From: Balamuthia mandrillaris
Lineage: Eukaryota > Discosea > Longamoebia > Balamuthiidae
Direction: 5' to 3'
Length of the DNA stretch: 64,000 bases
Assembly: GCA_031835245.1 (NCBI GenBank)
Contig: JAVKOQ010000121.1
Location: 62,001-126,000, forward strand
Under the pieces are notes generated by a model that saw only the letters and a list, made by a program, of their open reading frames with translations, did no database searches and had not been told where the DNA came from. Shown here piece by piece: positions 39,677 to 52,956 of this stretch. How positions within the stretch are numbered: the first letter of the stretch is position 1; each line of letters opens with the position of its first letter. The position numbers and the translations under genes were made by a program.

Positions 39677-40400
39677 TCCTACCCTTAAGAGAGTAAGTCC
39701 GTTATTTCAAACAACGACAAAGCAAATGCAAGAAAGGGGTCCTCACTCGTGCGCGGCTGATAGCACTCGGTAAGAGGGTCAAAGCAGCGCTGTACATACA
39801 GTCGCAGGTGGTGGAGTGTGCAAAGGGTTGGAGGCGTGAATTGTTGGAAACTACTTATTGCCTTTCAAGCAAAAAGAGTCAGGAAGAGGCCCTGTAAAGC
39901 ACCTGTTAACTACAGCACAATAACTCCCACCATACCGCTCTTTCCTGGCCCTTCTTCCTCCACCTCCTTCCACTGCTGCCTCCAAAAAACAGGCGTTTGC
40001 ACACATCGCATCGTGAGTGTGAAGCCTCTTCCCTCTTTCTTTGTCACGATGGTGCTCATCTTGGTCCCATTAATGAATGAGCTCGCAGGCAAGCAGGTCA
40101 ACCTACGCTTGGAGAGGTAGCTAGTGGACTGAGCCTGCGTGGCCTTTGGAGGAAGGGAGGCCAAGAGGGGTTCGCTCGTCCCCCTCTTCCTTCTCTTCTT
40201 TTGTCCCAGGATGCCGGATAGGTAACGAGAAGTCCGTTGCTCCCGCAAATGATGTCTCCGCACCCTCAAGTAAACCGAACGAGTCCCCCATTGGACTGAA
40301 GTTGTCCCACTCTGTCTATTAATTTAGTTTTGGGTAATGAATGAATTGGGGTGCTATCCACTTTGGCGAGGCAAACAACAAAACAAAAACCAGAACGGCC
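39677..40400. other. ~720-base intergenic stretch, no gene established
   Basis: Separates two + strand genes. On the minus strand a ~119-codon frame (39910-40269) lacks an ATG start and known motifs. On the + strand only short frames occur. The end of this stretch may belong to the next gene if its ATG at 40341 is used. No RNA gene seen. Confidence 0.4.
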
Positions 40401-43400
40401 ATGAACTCCAGCAAGACGAACGAGTTCCTTCAGCAGCGGCTCAAACAACGAAAGAAAAGCCGCAAGGAAGACACCCACCATGAAGACGTCTCCTCTCAGG
40501 TTTTTAATGCTTTTTTTTTGTTTTTTTTAAAGCTGATTCATCATGATCCCTGTTATTAACCCGGAACCATCGTTCTCCTCTTCTCTTTTTTTTTTCTTCG
40601 TTTGTAGGAGAAGACAGAGCCCCTAAAGTCAAAGGAAAAGGACACCTCTGAAGCGGAAGCGAAAAGAGCGAAAGCCGAGGAGGAGGAGGCTGCAAAGAAA
40701 GAGGAAAGCAAATCGAAAAAGAAGAAGAGCAGCAAAAGCAAAGGCTCGGCTTTGTCAGAGAAGGAAAGCGGGGCGAAAGGAAGTGGCTCTGTCAGGCTGA
40801 AAAAAAAGAAGAAGAAGAGCAGCAGCAGCAAAACTAGCGCGGACGGCGGTAGTACTAACTCCCAACAGGACTCTCCGCTGAATGGAACCGATAAGAAGAA
40901 AGCAAAAGCCACAAAAACGGAACAAGAAGAAAAGAGTTGTTCCTCTTCTTCTCCTCCTCCTACTACAGAAGGAAAGAAGGCAGATGAGGTTGAAATAGCA
41001 CCCACAAAAGAAACAACACGACAGGAATCTTCTGCCGAAGCGCTGACAAAGAAGGAAGAATCGGCCTCCTCCTCTTCTTCCTCCTCTTCTTCCTCCATTG
41101 AAGAGCAAGCTGTTTCCGAAAAGAAACCGACTGCTGAAGAGCTGGAAAGAGCCAAAGAGGAACTGCAACGCGCGTCTTCCTCTTCTTCCCTCCTCACACC
41201 TATTCCCGACAAAGAGCCAAACTCCGGCATTCACCACTTGTCCGATATAGAGGAGCGACGTTACAAGCTGCATCTCCAACGAACCAAGGCGTTGCCTGCT
41301 GTTCCTCCTTCAGGAAGTGGTCTACAGCCAAAACAGCGACCGCGTTCCATCGAGCTGGACTCTCCTCGTCCCTCTCGCCGAGCCACGACCTCTTTTACGG
41401 ATTTGCCAACCACTCCTTCAACACAGGCACAAGACAGCGAAGAAGCAACAACAAACAAGCAGCATCAAAGTCAAACGGTGAAACTGAGGAAACATTCCGA
41501 CAAGGAGGAAGGTGATGCTGATGCTTCTTCTAAAACGACAACGTCGCAAGAAGAGAAGAAGTCACCGGCAGTAAGCCCAGAGACAAGTAGGTTGAAAAAG
41601 ATGAAGAAAGAACGGCGAAGAACGTTCTCGAATCTCGAGTTTCAAAAGATGGGAATAAGCAAGCTGAGAGGAGGAGACAGCGGAGTCTCCACTGTTGTGG
41701 GCAGCTCCAACAAGCAACGCTCTTTATCTTCTGGCAAGAGAAGGACTGTCATGTTCAACAATACTGAGAACGAAACGGGCTGCGACAGTCCAAGAGGGCG
41801 TGTGGTCAAAGATCTGAGCCCCCTCGAGGAGAGAGAGTTCTTGATAAACAGGCAGCTTCAGAAGCAATTGCCAGACAGCCCTGCTGGTCCCTCGACCTCT
41901 TCTTCTTCGCTAGCTACGTACACGAACGGAGCGCCAAAACCTCCTTCGAGGGCAAGAGCCGCTGCCGCTCGAAAATCGGTTTATGTCACCCGAGAAGCAG
42001 TTCAGAAGGACAGAATGCGTAACATCATTCTTGAACTGGCTGAAGCTGGCTTTACGGATAAGGTTAGTCAAAGTGAGAGAGAGAGAACGCTCTGTTATTT
42101 ACAACGTTAAAACAAAAGGACATATGGGAAGGCAATCCGGACTTGTTCCCTATATTGCTGCAGTACAAAGAAATGCTGAGAAACGAAGCAGAAGAGCAAG
42201 GGCAAGAATTACGAGTGGTCCACTTTAGCTTACCCGATACTCCTGATTTCGGCGGCGTCAAGTTTAAGACATTCAAACTGAGCATCTATCAGCCTGTTAT
42301 AAGGGTACTTCATATCAGCTGTTGGTTGCTTGCTTTGCCTTACTTAATTCCTCTTTCTTTCTCTCCTTCTCTCTCTCTCTCTCTCCTCTTTGTGAAATTA
42401 GCTGTTGGCTTCTGTTTGCAAAAAGTTTCCTGGAGTTAAAGACTTTAAGGCTTACTGCGTTTGTACAGTCTCTGGCACAATTCTTAACAATCAAGAAGTA
42501 TTAGCATCGTAAGCTCTCCTGTTCTTAGTAAACGTCACATTCTTCTTTGTTTTATAGACTTATCAATATACTTGCAGATATGGATTGGGAAGCTTGCTTG
42601 AAACATGGGAACTTCTCATCCGAAAAGCCCCAATGGATGAAAAGAGTATGCCATTGTCCCTCTCTTTCTGTTTACCTTTCTCAAAAGTGTTATTGTAATG
42701 GTTGTCCTAACGAAACATTTGCTTGCTGAACGTGAAAATAGCACTGCTCAAGCGAACCACTAAACGCCTTCAGAAAAAGAACAGGAAACTGGAAAAGCGG
42801 TTAGAAGAAGCGCTGAAGGTTCAAACTCATCTGCAGGATGTTGTCAAAGAGACTACAGACACGCTGAAGCAATCCCTCACGGAAAAAGACGCCAAGATAG
42901 GAGACCTTGAAAAGAGGGTGATAGACGGCGAGAGACGGCTTCAAGAGGAATGGGAAGAGCTCAACGAGAAAGTGCAGAAAGACGTTAGGCAAATCAGCGA
43001 AGGCCTCCAAGAAGACGTTTCACGAAAGGTCAGCAATGTGAGTCAATCCTTGGAGGAGATGAAGGCATTTGTCAAGGATGAGAATGAACGGAAAGAGGAA
43101 GCACTGAAAGAGCTCAAAGCTTTGATGGAACAGAGCAGAGAGCAAGCGCTCAAGACCTCTCAGAAGAACAGGAAACTGCAGTCAGAGTTGGAGGACATGA
43201 CTCGAGCCAACGAGGAAAGAAAGCTTGCTAAGGAGAAGGAAAGAGAGGAAGAAAGGAAGAATGCCATTGTGATGATGGAAAAAGCAGCAGGAGAGGCGGC
43301 AGCAGCGGAGGAGAAGAGCATTGAAGCCATGATCACCCGAATGGAAGCGAGGATGGAGGAAGAGATCAAGCAAGCGAGAGCGAGAGCGGAGAGCGTGGCC

Positions 43401-44195
43401 GAGAAGACTAAGGAAGAGCTGCAAGAGTTGATGGAAGATGCTGTCAGCGAGTCTCAACGAACGAGCGACAGATACAAAGAAGAGCTAAACAAACTGGTCC
43501 AAGAGAGCGCTCAAAAGGCAGAAAAGGAAGTGCAAGCTTTGACGAAGAAGCTACTTGAACTGGGAGAGAAACTGGAGAAGGACAAGAAAGACCTGATCCT
43601 TCAAAACGAGGAAAGGTACAAAGAACTGAAGAAAGCCACAAAACAGTCGTTAGAAAAGGAGATCGGCAGACTAAGAGAGGACATCACCAAAGAGATGAGC
43701 GAGCTCAAACAAACCGTCAACACGCACCACATCAAGAAGATAGAAGAGCTGGAGAGCAGCCTCAAGACCTTAGCCACAGAGTGGGAGGCCATGAAGGAGG
43801 CACAGAAGAGAAAGAAAGCAAAGAAGGCCGCCAAGAAGGCAGAACTGGCGGCTCGCATCCCGCAAGCCCCAACCTTGCCTCTGCACTTGCTTCAACGTGG
43901 CAACCAACAAGCCTCGTCTACATCTGCTGGCGCCAACGAACTGGCCAACCTTCCGTTGGCAGAACAGATTCGACGCAAAGAGCTGAAAAAGAGAACGGAA
44001 GAGGAGGAGCAGCGAAGGGTGGCCGCCGAGCTGAGCAGAGGAACCAGCCTGACGGTAAAAACCAATGCGAGCACCCTGCTTGAGGGCCTTCAGAAACGGT
44101 TCCACAGCATGCACTCCATCGAGGACCTGGAAATGGTGGAGGACTTTGATGAGGAGGAGGAGGAGGAGGAAGAGTCGAGCGACGACGAGTGGTAG
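40401..44195 (+). CDS. Ubiquitin-fold plus long coiled-coil protein, probably cytoskeletal
   Basis: Function not recognised. Exons 40401-40499, 40608-42062, 42164-42304, 42402-42508, 42578-42645 and 42742-44195 join to 1107 residues. The first ~500 residues are Lys/Ser/Glu-rich and disordered. Exons 3-5 encode a compact segment (~520-620) with alternating hydrophobics, TFKLSIYQPVIRLLASVCKK, VCTVSGTIL and YGLGSLLETWEL, that looks like a Ras-association/FERM-F0 ubiquitin-like fold (pattern only). From ~625 to ~1000 is a continuous coiled coil (heptads such as LEKRVIDGERRLQEEWEEL). The end is strongly acidic, EEEEEEESSDDEW. The start at 40401 is chosen because coding character begins there; an in-frame ATG at 40341 would add 20 residues. 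Confidence 0.7.
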
Positions 44196-44485
44196 AGCAA
44201 CCGAACCACAAGGTTGCAAAGCTTTTTTTTTTGCTTTTTTTGTTTCGTTAAAAGTCGTTTAACGAACAAATTTTACTTTTAAAGGAAAAAGTTAAACGAC
44301 GGTTCGACGAACAAACCGTATATTGCTGAGCAAAAACGCCTTTTTCTCCTGAAGAGGAAGGAAGTTCAACAAAGAAAGAAAGAAACGTTTTGTTGTTTGG
44401 CCTCTTTTCTCTTATTATTGTTGTTATTATTGAACTCAAGTCTGCTTGCTTGCCTATCCCAGAGGTTTTAGATGACAGAAAGGAA
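44196..44485. promoter_or_regulatory. Intergenic region with imperfect repeats
   Basis: 290 bases between same-strand genes. Around 44245-44320 the motif CG(T)TTAACGAACAAA occurs with a near repeat GTTCGACGAACAAA and a related AAACGACGG, forming short direct and inverted repeats. An in-frame ATG at 44390 precedes the next gene's chosen start. Confidence 0.35.
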
Positions 44486-47400
44486 ATGAGCGAATCATCC
44501 TCCTCCTCGACGGAGGAAGAGACGCGTGTGAAGGAGGAGAAAGCGGATGAGAAGCAGACCCCTGAGACCATGGAGCCCTCTGCCAAGCCTTCCGCTCTCC
44601 GAGAGAAACGTGGACGAAGCAACTCTGCGAGTCACCACAAAGCAGCCAGAAGTGGAAGCAGTTCCCCGATTGACTACATGCACTCTCAAGAAGCAGCTTC
44701 TTTGGATCGCAATGCTTCCTCCTCTTCCCTGAAGGGAGGAGAGAAGGGAGACAAAGGAGAAAGAAAGGCTAAAACCAAAAGTCGAGTCGGGAAAGAAAAG
44801 TCAGACAAGCACAAGTTCAACTCGCTGTCAGGCCCTCCGCCAGGTCACCGCGTGGCTCCCAATTCTGCCCGAAAGAAGAACAACTCGACTTCCACAACTC
44901 CAAGAGACCTCAAAGACAGAGACGGCCATCATCTTTCCTCCTCCGCCAACACCTCCTCTCGAAGCATAAACCGAAAGATGAGCGCAGATAACGAAGTAGA
45001 ACCGGCTTCTTCCGGTCGCTCCAACACCAACAACCGAAGGAAAATGCACAAAAGAGCCATGTCTTCAGGAAGTGACTTGCGCTCTCGCATCTCCGCTTCT
45101 GCCGTTCACCCACATCGTCGCGCGGTTAAACGAGAGGAAAACAACTCCGCTTCACTTGTATTCTATTCAGGCACGCATAACTTTGGGCTAGGCAGCAGCA
45201 AGCAGCGAAAGAAAGACGTTCTCTCGAATGCATCGGATCGTCGCCAACCACACCTCAGCAAAGCCACACGGACAAGAAGAAGGAGAGGCTCGGCCAGCGA
45301 CGCTCCCTCTCGAGTTGAGAACAGCGATGCTGTGGGCATGTCCTCTGGTCGGTTGAGAGTAGGCTCCCACTCTAGACCTAACACACACCGCCCATCCTCC
45401 AACCAAGACAAGGTTGACGAAGCAGAAGGCGATGACAGTAAGCCATCCGCATCAACTTCGTCCTCTACTTTATCAACGACTTTGGTGGGCAAGACTCTGA
45501 CGAGGAAGACCTCATTTGCCGCATCTCCGAGGCACTACAGCAAAGATAAGGTTGAGGCGGAGAAGAGAGCCAAAAGAGCCGCCACGCAAGCCGCTTTGCC
45601 TGTAGCACTCACCAAGCATGAAAGGAGAATGCACCACCGCAGCAGAAGCCTTGGAGGAATGGACTTGACCGCGTTGGGCAGCAATGGTGAGCCCCGGTTC
45701 TTGGGAGAGGAGGACGAGACAGGCGGAGAAAGAAGAGGAGGAAGCAAGCTTGGGCGGTCGGTGACAACCATTATACCCTCTTCTGGCCCCAACTCTGCCA
45801 GAAAGAGCGCGAAGGAGAAGGACAAGGGCCATAGCAGACACCATAAGAACAGGAGAAAGCCTAACAAATCTACCATCTCAGGGTATCGTCTTGTTTTTCC
45901 TTTCTCTCTTTCCTTGCGCTCTTGGGGTGGTTCTCACTTTATATAACAAAAACGCACAGCAGTTCCAGAGGACGAGTGAAACCCGTGCGGAGCAAAACCC
46001 TAAGCCCACTGTATCAAGCCATGGCTGAAGGGGACTGGGATGCGTTCGCAGACATTCTGGCCACCATCCTCAATGACAAAGCACTACAAGACTCTGGCAG
46101 CAACACAAAGAACAGCAGCAAAGAACAAAACGAAGCCTCTTCGAGCGCATCGGCTAGTACCGTTGCACAGGAAGGAGCAGAAGGAGACAGCAAAGCGAAC
46201 GCGGGTGAGCAGCTGGATGAAGTGGATAAAGCAATAAGCAACCTGGTATTTGCCAACCTGGATATGACGTCGAAGAAGTCCCGTCGTCACACCGTCATTG
46301 CTCTCAGCACCTCCTCTGAGCATAACAATGTGCGACAAGCTGTTGAAGTACTGCAAATTAAACGAGAGGAGAAAGCCACAGAGAGCACCGATGGCCAGCC
46401 GGAGCAATCTTCCTCCACAGTAACGTCTGTAGCGGAGAAGAAAGAGGACGACAAAGCAAGCAGGGATGCTGCCGTTGCTGCTGGAATGAAACCTCCTTCC
46501 TCTGCTTCAGCGCCCATCCTAAGACGAGCGGAGACGACACCAAAGGTGGAACGTGGCAACAGTGCAGCCCAGAAAGCAAGAGCTCGCGACAGGGAGGAAC
46601 AGCAAAGAAGGGAGAAGAAAGCAGAGCAAAGGTCGAGCCGGCCTGGCATGGACCTGCTCAGCAACCAGTACTTCCTCCTCCAAACCGACAAGCATGGGCG
46701 CACACCCCTTCACTGGGCTTGTTCCATGCCCAAAAAGATGGGAGCGAAACGCGATGTCCTCATCGAGCAGTTGATGGACGCCACTGTAATGCGCGTTCTC
46801 TCTCAAAAGCTCTCCATCCACGGCGATGCGTCCCATCATGCTGATGTCTATCCGTTCTTCACGCCTCGCTTGGACCGTCGTGGGCTTCATGGCGATAAAG
46901 ATGCTGGAGATCTCTCTCGTTTTGTCAACAAACGTACGAGAGGACAAGGGGAAACTGCCTTGCATGTTGCAGTTCGGCATGACTTTAGGATGGCTGTGGA
47001 GCAGCTCCTTCGCAAAGGTCATGCCGATCCCAACGCCACGGACAGGAAGGGGCGTACCGCCCTTCACTTGGCGGCTCGTAAGGGCTACAATGACTGTTGC
47101 TTGGCGTTGTTCTTTCATGGACCGGCCAGCTTGGATTGTTTGGACAAGAGAGGAAACGACCCCGCAGCCGTTGCGAAGAAGCATGGACATATGGACTGTT
47201 ACTCTGTGATTATGCAAGAAGGCGGCAACGTGTTACGGGAGTACCGAAGGGCTGCTGCAGCTTTAGCCTCAACAACAGAAGCAAAAGCGGTAATGCATCA
47301 GGATGCATACGATGATGATGATAAAGCAGAAGAGAAGGAAGAAGACTTAGATAAGGTTCAATCGTTGGCACATTCTAGCACTGCTGTTGCTCTCACACAA

Positions 47401-49729
47401 ACGCGAGGAGACAAACTGGGAGAAGCAGAGGGAGAAGCAGAAAAAAATGGAGAGGTGGCGACCGAACCTGAGTATGATGCTTTTGGGTGGTTGATACGTC
47501 CATCGGTACAATCCTCCTCATCCGCTTCTTCGGAAGGCGGAAGCAGCACTTCAGGAACGAAGGTCAGCGGAGACTCGGTGGAGAAAGAGAACGAGAGCAT
47601 CAAACGAAAGATAGGCAATGTCTTAAGATTCCATCGCAGTCACTCTGCCTTGGATAACAGCAAGGCCGTAAGGAAGCAACCGGATAAGAAATTGAGGAAA
47701 CGCGTCAAGTCGTGGGAGGACATCCTGCTTAAGTGGGACGTCCTACAATCCAGCCCTCAAGGTAGGATCAAGATACGGAGGGCCTGTCGCAAGGGCATAC
47801 CGCATTCTGTTCGCGGTAGGGTTTGGTTGAGGATCGGACAGGTGGAACTTCGCAAACGCCAAGCCCGCTACCAATACTCTCACGTTTGTCTCTTTGCTTT
47901 CTTCTCTTTTCTTTGGTGTTCCGGATTCCCTATTCTCTCGCTGTCCATTCTTCTTCTAGCCTCTTTCTTTATCTCTCTTGTTTCCTCTCCTCCTCTCTCG
48001 TTGTACCTAAGCGAAACTTTTATATGCTCCAGGATGCCAGAGGCTCCAGGTTTATCAAACAGATAGACTTAGATGTGGTGCGCACATTCCAAAATCATAT
48101 CATGTTTCGCCAGCGATTTGCCCCGAAGCAGGTGGCCCTGTTCAACGTGCTACAGACCTACAGCATCTACAACAGCTTGGTTGGCTACACACAAGGCATG
48201 TCCTCCATCGTTGCTATCCTTTTGATGCACATCGACTCTGAAGAGGTGCGAAACGTCAAATCTCTCTCAGCGTATGAAGGAAATAAGATATCTTATGCCA
48301 CCATTAACACAGGACGTGTTTTGGATGTTGGATGTGCTTATGAAAGACTTTGGGCTAATGGACGTGCTCCGACCCGGCTTTCCTGCCTTGAAAGAAGCCT
48401 TTTATACTTTGGACCAGCTGATCCACTATTTCCTACCCCAATTGGCGAAGCACATGGATGATGAAAAGCTAGAGACATCCCACTATTCCACAAGGGTATC
48501 TTTCTAATTAGCAGTTTTCTACCCCCTCATTAGTAACTCACCATTTTCTGGTTTATCTCAAACAGTGGTTCATGACTCTGTTCTTGGATTTACAATATTT
48601 GACTGCAATGCAGCTGTGGGACTTCATGTTCTCGGATGAGCACAGGAACAATCATTATTTCATTGCCATTGCCATTCTCAAGACTCTCCAAGGTACCTTT
48701 CTTTTTCGTGCCTCCTCTTGGTATTGCATAACTCAGAGTTGTTCTGTCGTTGTTGTTGTTCCAGATGAGTTATTGGGCTTGGACTTTGACAAAATGGCAC
48801 AGCTTTTAACGACTCTAGAGAACAAGGAACTGGACGCTGAGGAACTTATTGGAAAAGCGCTCAAGTTGAGGAAAAAGTTGGAGAAAGAGCAGCGCCACTT
48901 GTTGGCGACAATAAGAACGGAATACAAAGCCTTCAGCGCAATGGAAGAGAAGAAGACGTACGAACAAGAACTGAAAAGAAGGGAGAAGGACGTGGCAGCA
49001 GGTAAGAGTAAATGGTTGGCGCTGCTGAAAGGAGGAGGAAGCAAACCGCTGGGCTGCAAGCTGAAAGAAAACGAGAAGGGGAAAGAGAAAGAGAAGGACG
49101 AGGACTACTTCCCTAACATGGATCCCTCCAAGAAACCGGAGAATCGACCGGGAAGAAGCGGGACGGAGGGTTTGTTTGAGCACATGAGTTTAGGTGCAAA
49201 GGCCATTATGAACGGAACATACCTTCATGAACGTTCTCGCAACAGCAGTACCAACAGCAACATCAACAAAGCATCGTCGTCATCTTCATTGTCCCTTGCT
49301 TCAAAGGAGGACACGAGCAACGCAACATCAACCGGAGAAGAGAAATTGCAAATTCGGTCTACCGGCCATCAGCTGTGCAAAGACGCCGAGGAAGATATGA
49401 CAACAGCTACAACGACGCCAACAATGATGAGTGAGAAGGAGACAGAACGGAGTGACACAGGTAAGGAGGAAAAGGAGTACGTCGACAAAAGCCTACAAAG
49501 CTTCCTGCAGGAGAGCAACAAGCTTGATGATTCCGAGAGGCCTATATTGGTGGAAAGCTTCTTGCAAAGTGACAGCGAGGGAGAAGGAGATGGCGATGAA
49601 AAACAAGGAGGAGAGAAAACCGGACGTGCAGAGCAAGCACCAGTCAGCGAGGATTCTCACGAGGATGCAGAGGATGAAGTGGTGATTGCAATGGTGATGG
49701 TGGATGACGAAAGCGAAATGGAAGGATGA
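44486..49729 (+). CDS. Ankyrin-repeat TBC-domain RabGAP
   Basis: Predicted GTPase-activating protein for Rab GTPases. Exons 44486-45882, 45963-47883, 48033-48245, 48313-48495, 48566-48692 and 48765-49729 join in frame to 1601 residues. The first ~600 residues are disordered, basic and Ser-rich. Ankyrin repeats (~685-890) include [34 protein letters not shown] and [19 protein letters not shown]. The TBC domain starts at [17 protein letters not shown] (~1072). Both catalytic fingers are present: IDLDVVR (Arg ~1123) and YTQGMS (Gln ~1160). Later TBC blocks are [17 protein letters not shown] and LWDFMFS. A coiled coil and an acidic tail end the protein. An in-frame ATG at 44390 could add ~32 residues. 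Confidence 0.9.
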
Positions 49730-49986
49730 AAGTTGTTTATAACTGTAACGAACATGAAGTCTCTTTTTGTTTCATAAACCACCTGTTTTTTGGCGCGGCT
49801 CAGATCTATGCCTTATAACGATAACCGCACCCAAGAAAAGAGAGAGTTTTTCAACCTACGCTCATAAAAGGAATAGGCAGCGCCCCCTCACTCAACAAAC
49901 AGCAGGCAAAAGGCCTAGTTCAGGGGACGGTAAAAACAATCTCAAAGAAACAAAGTGTGCAGAACGTGGAACAAGGCGGGAGAGGG
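49730..49986. promoter_or_regulatory. Intergenic region upstream of the RGS gene
   Basis: 257 bases between same-strand genes; no gene or consensus promoter element recognised. The RGS frame is open from 49934 to its first ATG at 49987, so a spliced upstream exon is possible. Confidence 0.3.
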
Positions 49987-52820
49987 ATGAGCTCCAGAAG
50001 CATAAGCTTACAGCAGATCTTAGTTGATAAAGAGCTTAAGCAGGTTTTCAAACGGTTTTGCAATGAAAGCTTTGCTGGAGAGAACGTAGCCTGTTGGGAA
50101 GCAATTCAAGAGTACAAAACGTTGCTCTCTCAGGATGACCGCATGATGAAAGCCAAAGAGATTCTAGCGCGGTTCATCCGAGTGAATGCTGAAGAGGAAG
50201 TGAACATCGAGCTGGAAGAGAAACAGCGCCTGGAGCACATCATCACCGCAGGGTAGGTTCTCTCTTCTTCTTGTTTCGTGGTTGAGAAAACGCTGACTTC
50301 TGTTTCTAACAGCTCAGACGGAGAGCCGGCTCATCTGGGAGAGGACATCTTTAAACCGACGTTAGATGCAATCGTTATCCTGATGCAAAACGACTCCTAC
50401 CACAAGTTCTTTCGCAGCAAACTGTACGAGGAATACCAAAACCAAAAACCAGGTTTGGGCGTGCTCTTCATACTCTTGTCTTTTCGTTAACAGTCATCTG
50501 TTCTTCCTTTCGTCGTACGTGTTAGAACCCACAAAGGCATCGGTTGCGTTTATGGCAGAAGCTCCAATTCTCGAAAAGAATGACAAGAACAAAGGAAGCT
50601 TTAGAGAAAGGATTAAGGAGGAGGAAGCTGAGGCAGGTTGGTTCGCTCGGGTGCGAAAGAAAGGCAAAAAGTCATCCACGCTGAACAACCCGCGAAAGAG
50701 CGTAAACTCTCCAATTCTTGTTCGTTCCATTGCTCAATCCGCAAGCGGAGCTGGTCCTGTTGCCCAAAGGCCGGCCTCATGTGGACTTCAAGGTGAACCA
50801 ATAGATAAACCCAATGAAGGTACATGCTTCTTGCTTTTTTTTGTTTGTTGTCAGACTCTTTCTTGCTTATAAAATACACCCAATAGAGAAAGTACCGGTG
50901 GTCCTTCCGACAGAGCAGAGCGACCGTTCAAGGAAGAACAGTTTGGGGAGCGTTAAAGACGATTCCTACGTGGATCTTGTCCGTAAGGATCTGCTGGCTC
51001 GTGGTCGCTCCCGCTCGCGATCTACGGAGCAACCAACCTTTTGGGTGTCCAGCCGTAGCAGTGAGCAGAAACCGTTAGCACCGCTTCAACTGCAGCCAGC
51101 TCACTCGGCACCAATCACCCCTGAGGCTCCACCTAGGGAGAACTCCGTAATAATGGAAGGGGAAGGAGAGGGAGAGGAGAACAAACAGCTGGCTACTGTG
51201 AAGAGACTAACGCCACGTCCTTACGAACTTCAGATAGGCAAGCCAGCCACAAACGCGGCACTTCAGCCTTCTCCGCCTTCCTCGGAACTTTCTCCAACGG
51301 CCAAGTCGCTGCTGGAACAACAACCATTAGCAGAGCAGCCGCCCATGACTCCGCAGCAACAACAGCTGCAGAACATACAACAACAAGATAAAGAGGATAC
51401 ATCACCTTATGGAAGTGAAGCATCCTTGGTGCCGATGGCAAGCAGATGGGCACCAGCAGGAGGAGGAGGTGCAACATCACAAAGCTCAGAACATTTTAGC
51501 ATGTTCAGACAACAGATGTTAGAAGCCTTCTTGCAGAGAAGACCGACCAAAAGCGACCTCAAAAGCCGCAACATTCTTTTGAACGAGATGAAAAGGCGTT
51601 CCGCCAGAAGCAACTCCATCGGGCGTGTCCAGAGGACGTTGTTGGAGCGTCCCGCCAAGAGTTCTTTGTCGGCCTCCGGCATTGTCTGCAAGATACGAAA
51701 GATGTCATTTGCCGAGGTTAAGGCTGAAATGGAGCAGCGAGACCGCGAGTATACTCGACGAACCGCTCCCGATAAGGAATCTTCTCCCTCTTCTGCAACA
51801 ACTGCCGCATCACCACCGCAGCAGGAGAGTGCAACAAGAAGAAGTGGATCGGAAGAGATATGGATGACGTTCTTGGTGAGAGACGTCCAACCGTGGATCA
51901 ACTGTAGGTACATGACGGAGCAGCGGCGCACACAGCGCTGTTCCATCATTCTGATGAAGATGGGAAGCGATGCTAAGCTGTCCTTCATGGGAGGAAGTTT
52001 GCACCGGATGGATACCTTCAAGAGAGGGTTGAAGCGGTTGTGCTATGAAGAGCTGGGGCTCAGAGGCACCTCGCTAGGAGCCATTGGTGTGGCTAGTGAG
52101 AAGAACAACACTCGCTCTACCGCAACCGAGGAAAAGGAAAAGGAGAAGAAGGACGGAAGCAGGCAAGGAGATAGAAGCCACTATCATTATCACTCGCGTG
52201 ACCGGAGGGAGAGAGAGCGCGACCGTGAGAGTCGGAACAAGAAAACGTCATCCTCTTCTTCCTCTTCGCGGCGACAGCAAATAGAAGAAGACATTGAGAT
52301 GTTGTCCAAAGAGCTGGAGAAAGAACGAGAAAAGATGCGTAAGCAAGCGATGCAGGGACGAATGCGGTTGGACTGGTTGGTCTCCCATCGGTTCTGGGAT
52401 GACACGCGCTCTTCTCATCTCTTTGTCTGTGACTTGGGGAATGATGTGGAGGCCCTGCAAGAGATCGAGGGCACGGAACTTGGCTCCAAGCGCCATGGCT
52501 CCTTGAATTGGGGTCTTGTCAGAATCCCGATCTTCCTTCCTTCCTCCTCCACAACTAGCAACAGCAACAATAAGGAGGCAGCAGATGAGGAAGAAGAGAG
52601 CAGTAATACCAATAACGTGACGCTGAAAACCATTCTTAGCTATCCTCTCTCTGACTTGACTCTTCATCAACTGTGTTCTCTCATTTACGAACGCGGGTTG
52701 GTGCCAAGAGAGGAATTCAAGACGTTGTTGAGCCAATGCCGCCCTCAGTTTGACACCGAAATGTTGGTTGGTACTCCTGGCTACCGCCCACACCAAGACC
52801 TGGAAGAATGTGGATGTTGA
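49987..52820 (+). CDS. RGS – RPEL – Nudix-like multidomain protein
   Basis: Likely links heterotrimeric G-protein signalling to actin. Exons 49987-50252, 50313-50452, 50526-50819 and 50887-52820 join in frame to 877 residues. An RGS domain fills ~5-130: FKRFCNESFAGENVACWEAI, AEEEVNIE and MQNDSYHKFFRSKLYEEY. A basic Ser/Pro linker follows. At ~443-466 LEAFLQRRPTKSDLKSRNIL matches the RPEL actin-binding motif; a weaker second copy, TLLERPAKSSL, follows at ~485. From ~555 a domain contains FMGGSLHRMDTFKRGLKRLC then YEELGL, spaced like a Nudix box (Gx5Ex7REUxEExGU) but missing the first Glu and the Arg-Glu pair, so hydrolase activity is doubtful. A basic helical insert divides that domain. Confidence 0.85.
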
Positions 52821-52956
52821 CGTTGTGTTTGTAAGCAGTTAGTTTTAAAAAGGGAACAAAAAAGGAGTAACGGTTCTTGTGGGATGAAAATGATGTTCTT
52901 AGCGAAAGAGAAGGTTAAAGCACAGAAGAAAGAGAGGAGAGAAAAAGCGAATAAAC
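52821..52956. other. Tail-to-tail spacer
   Basis: 136 bases between the stops of the RGS gene (+) and the receptor gene (-). Nothing recognised. Confidence 0.4.

Noticed and set aside
39910-40269. Minus-strand frame of 119 codons in the large intergenic gap
   Set aside because: No ATG at its start, no recognisable motif, and other frames there look equally protein-like; not enough to call a gene.
40556-41230. Ser/Phe/Leu-rich minus-strand frames
   Set aside because: Antisense shadows of the Lys/Ser/Glu-rich exon of the coiled-coil gene; low complexity with no motif.
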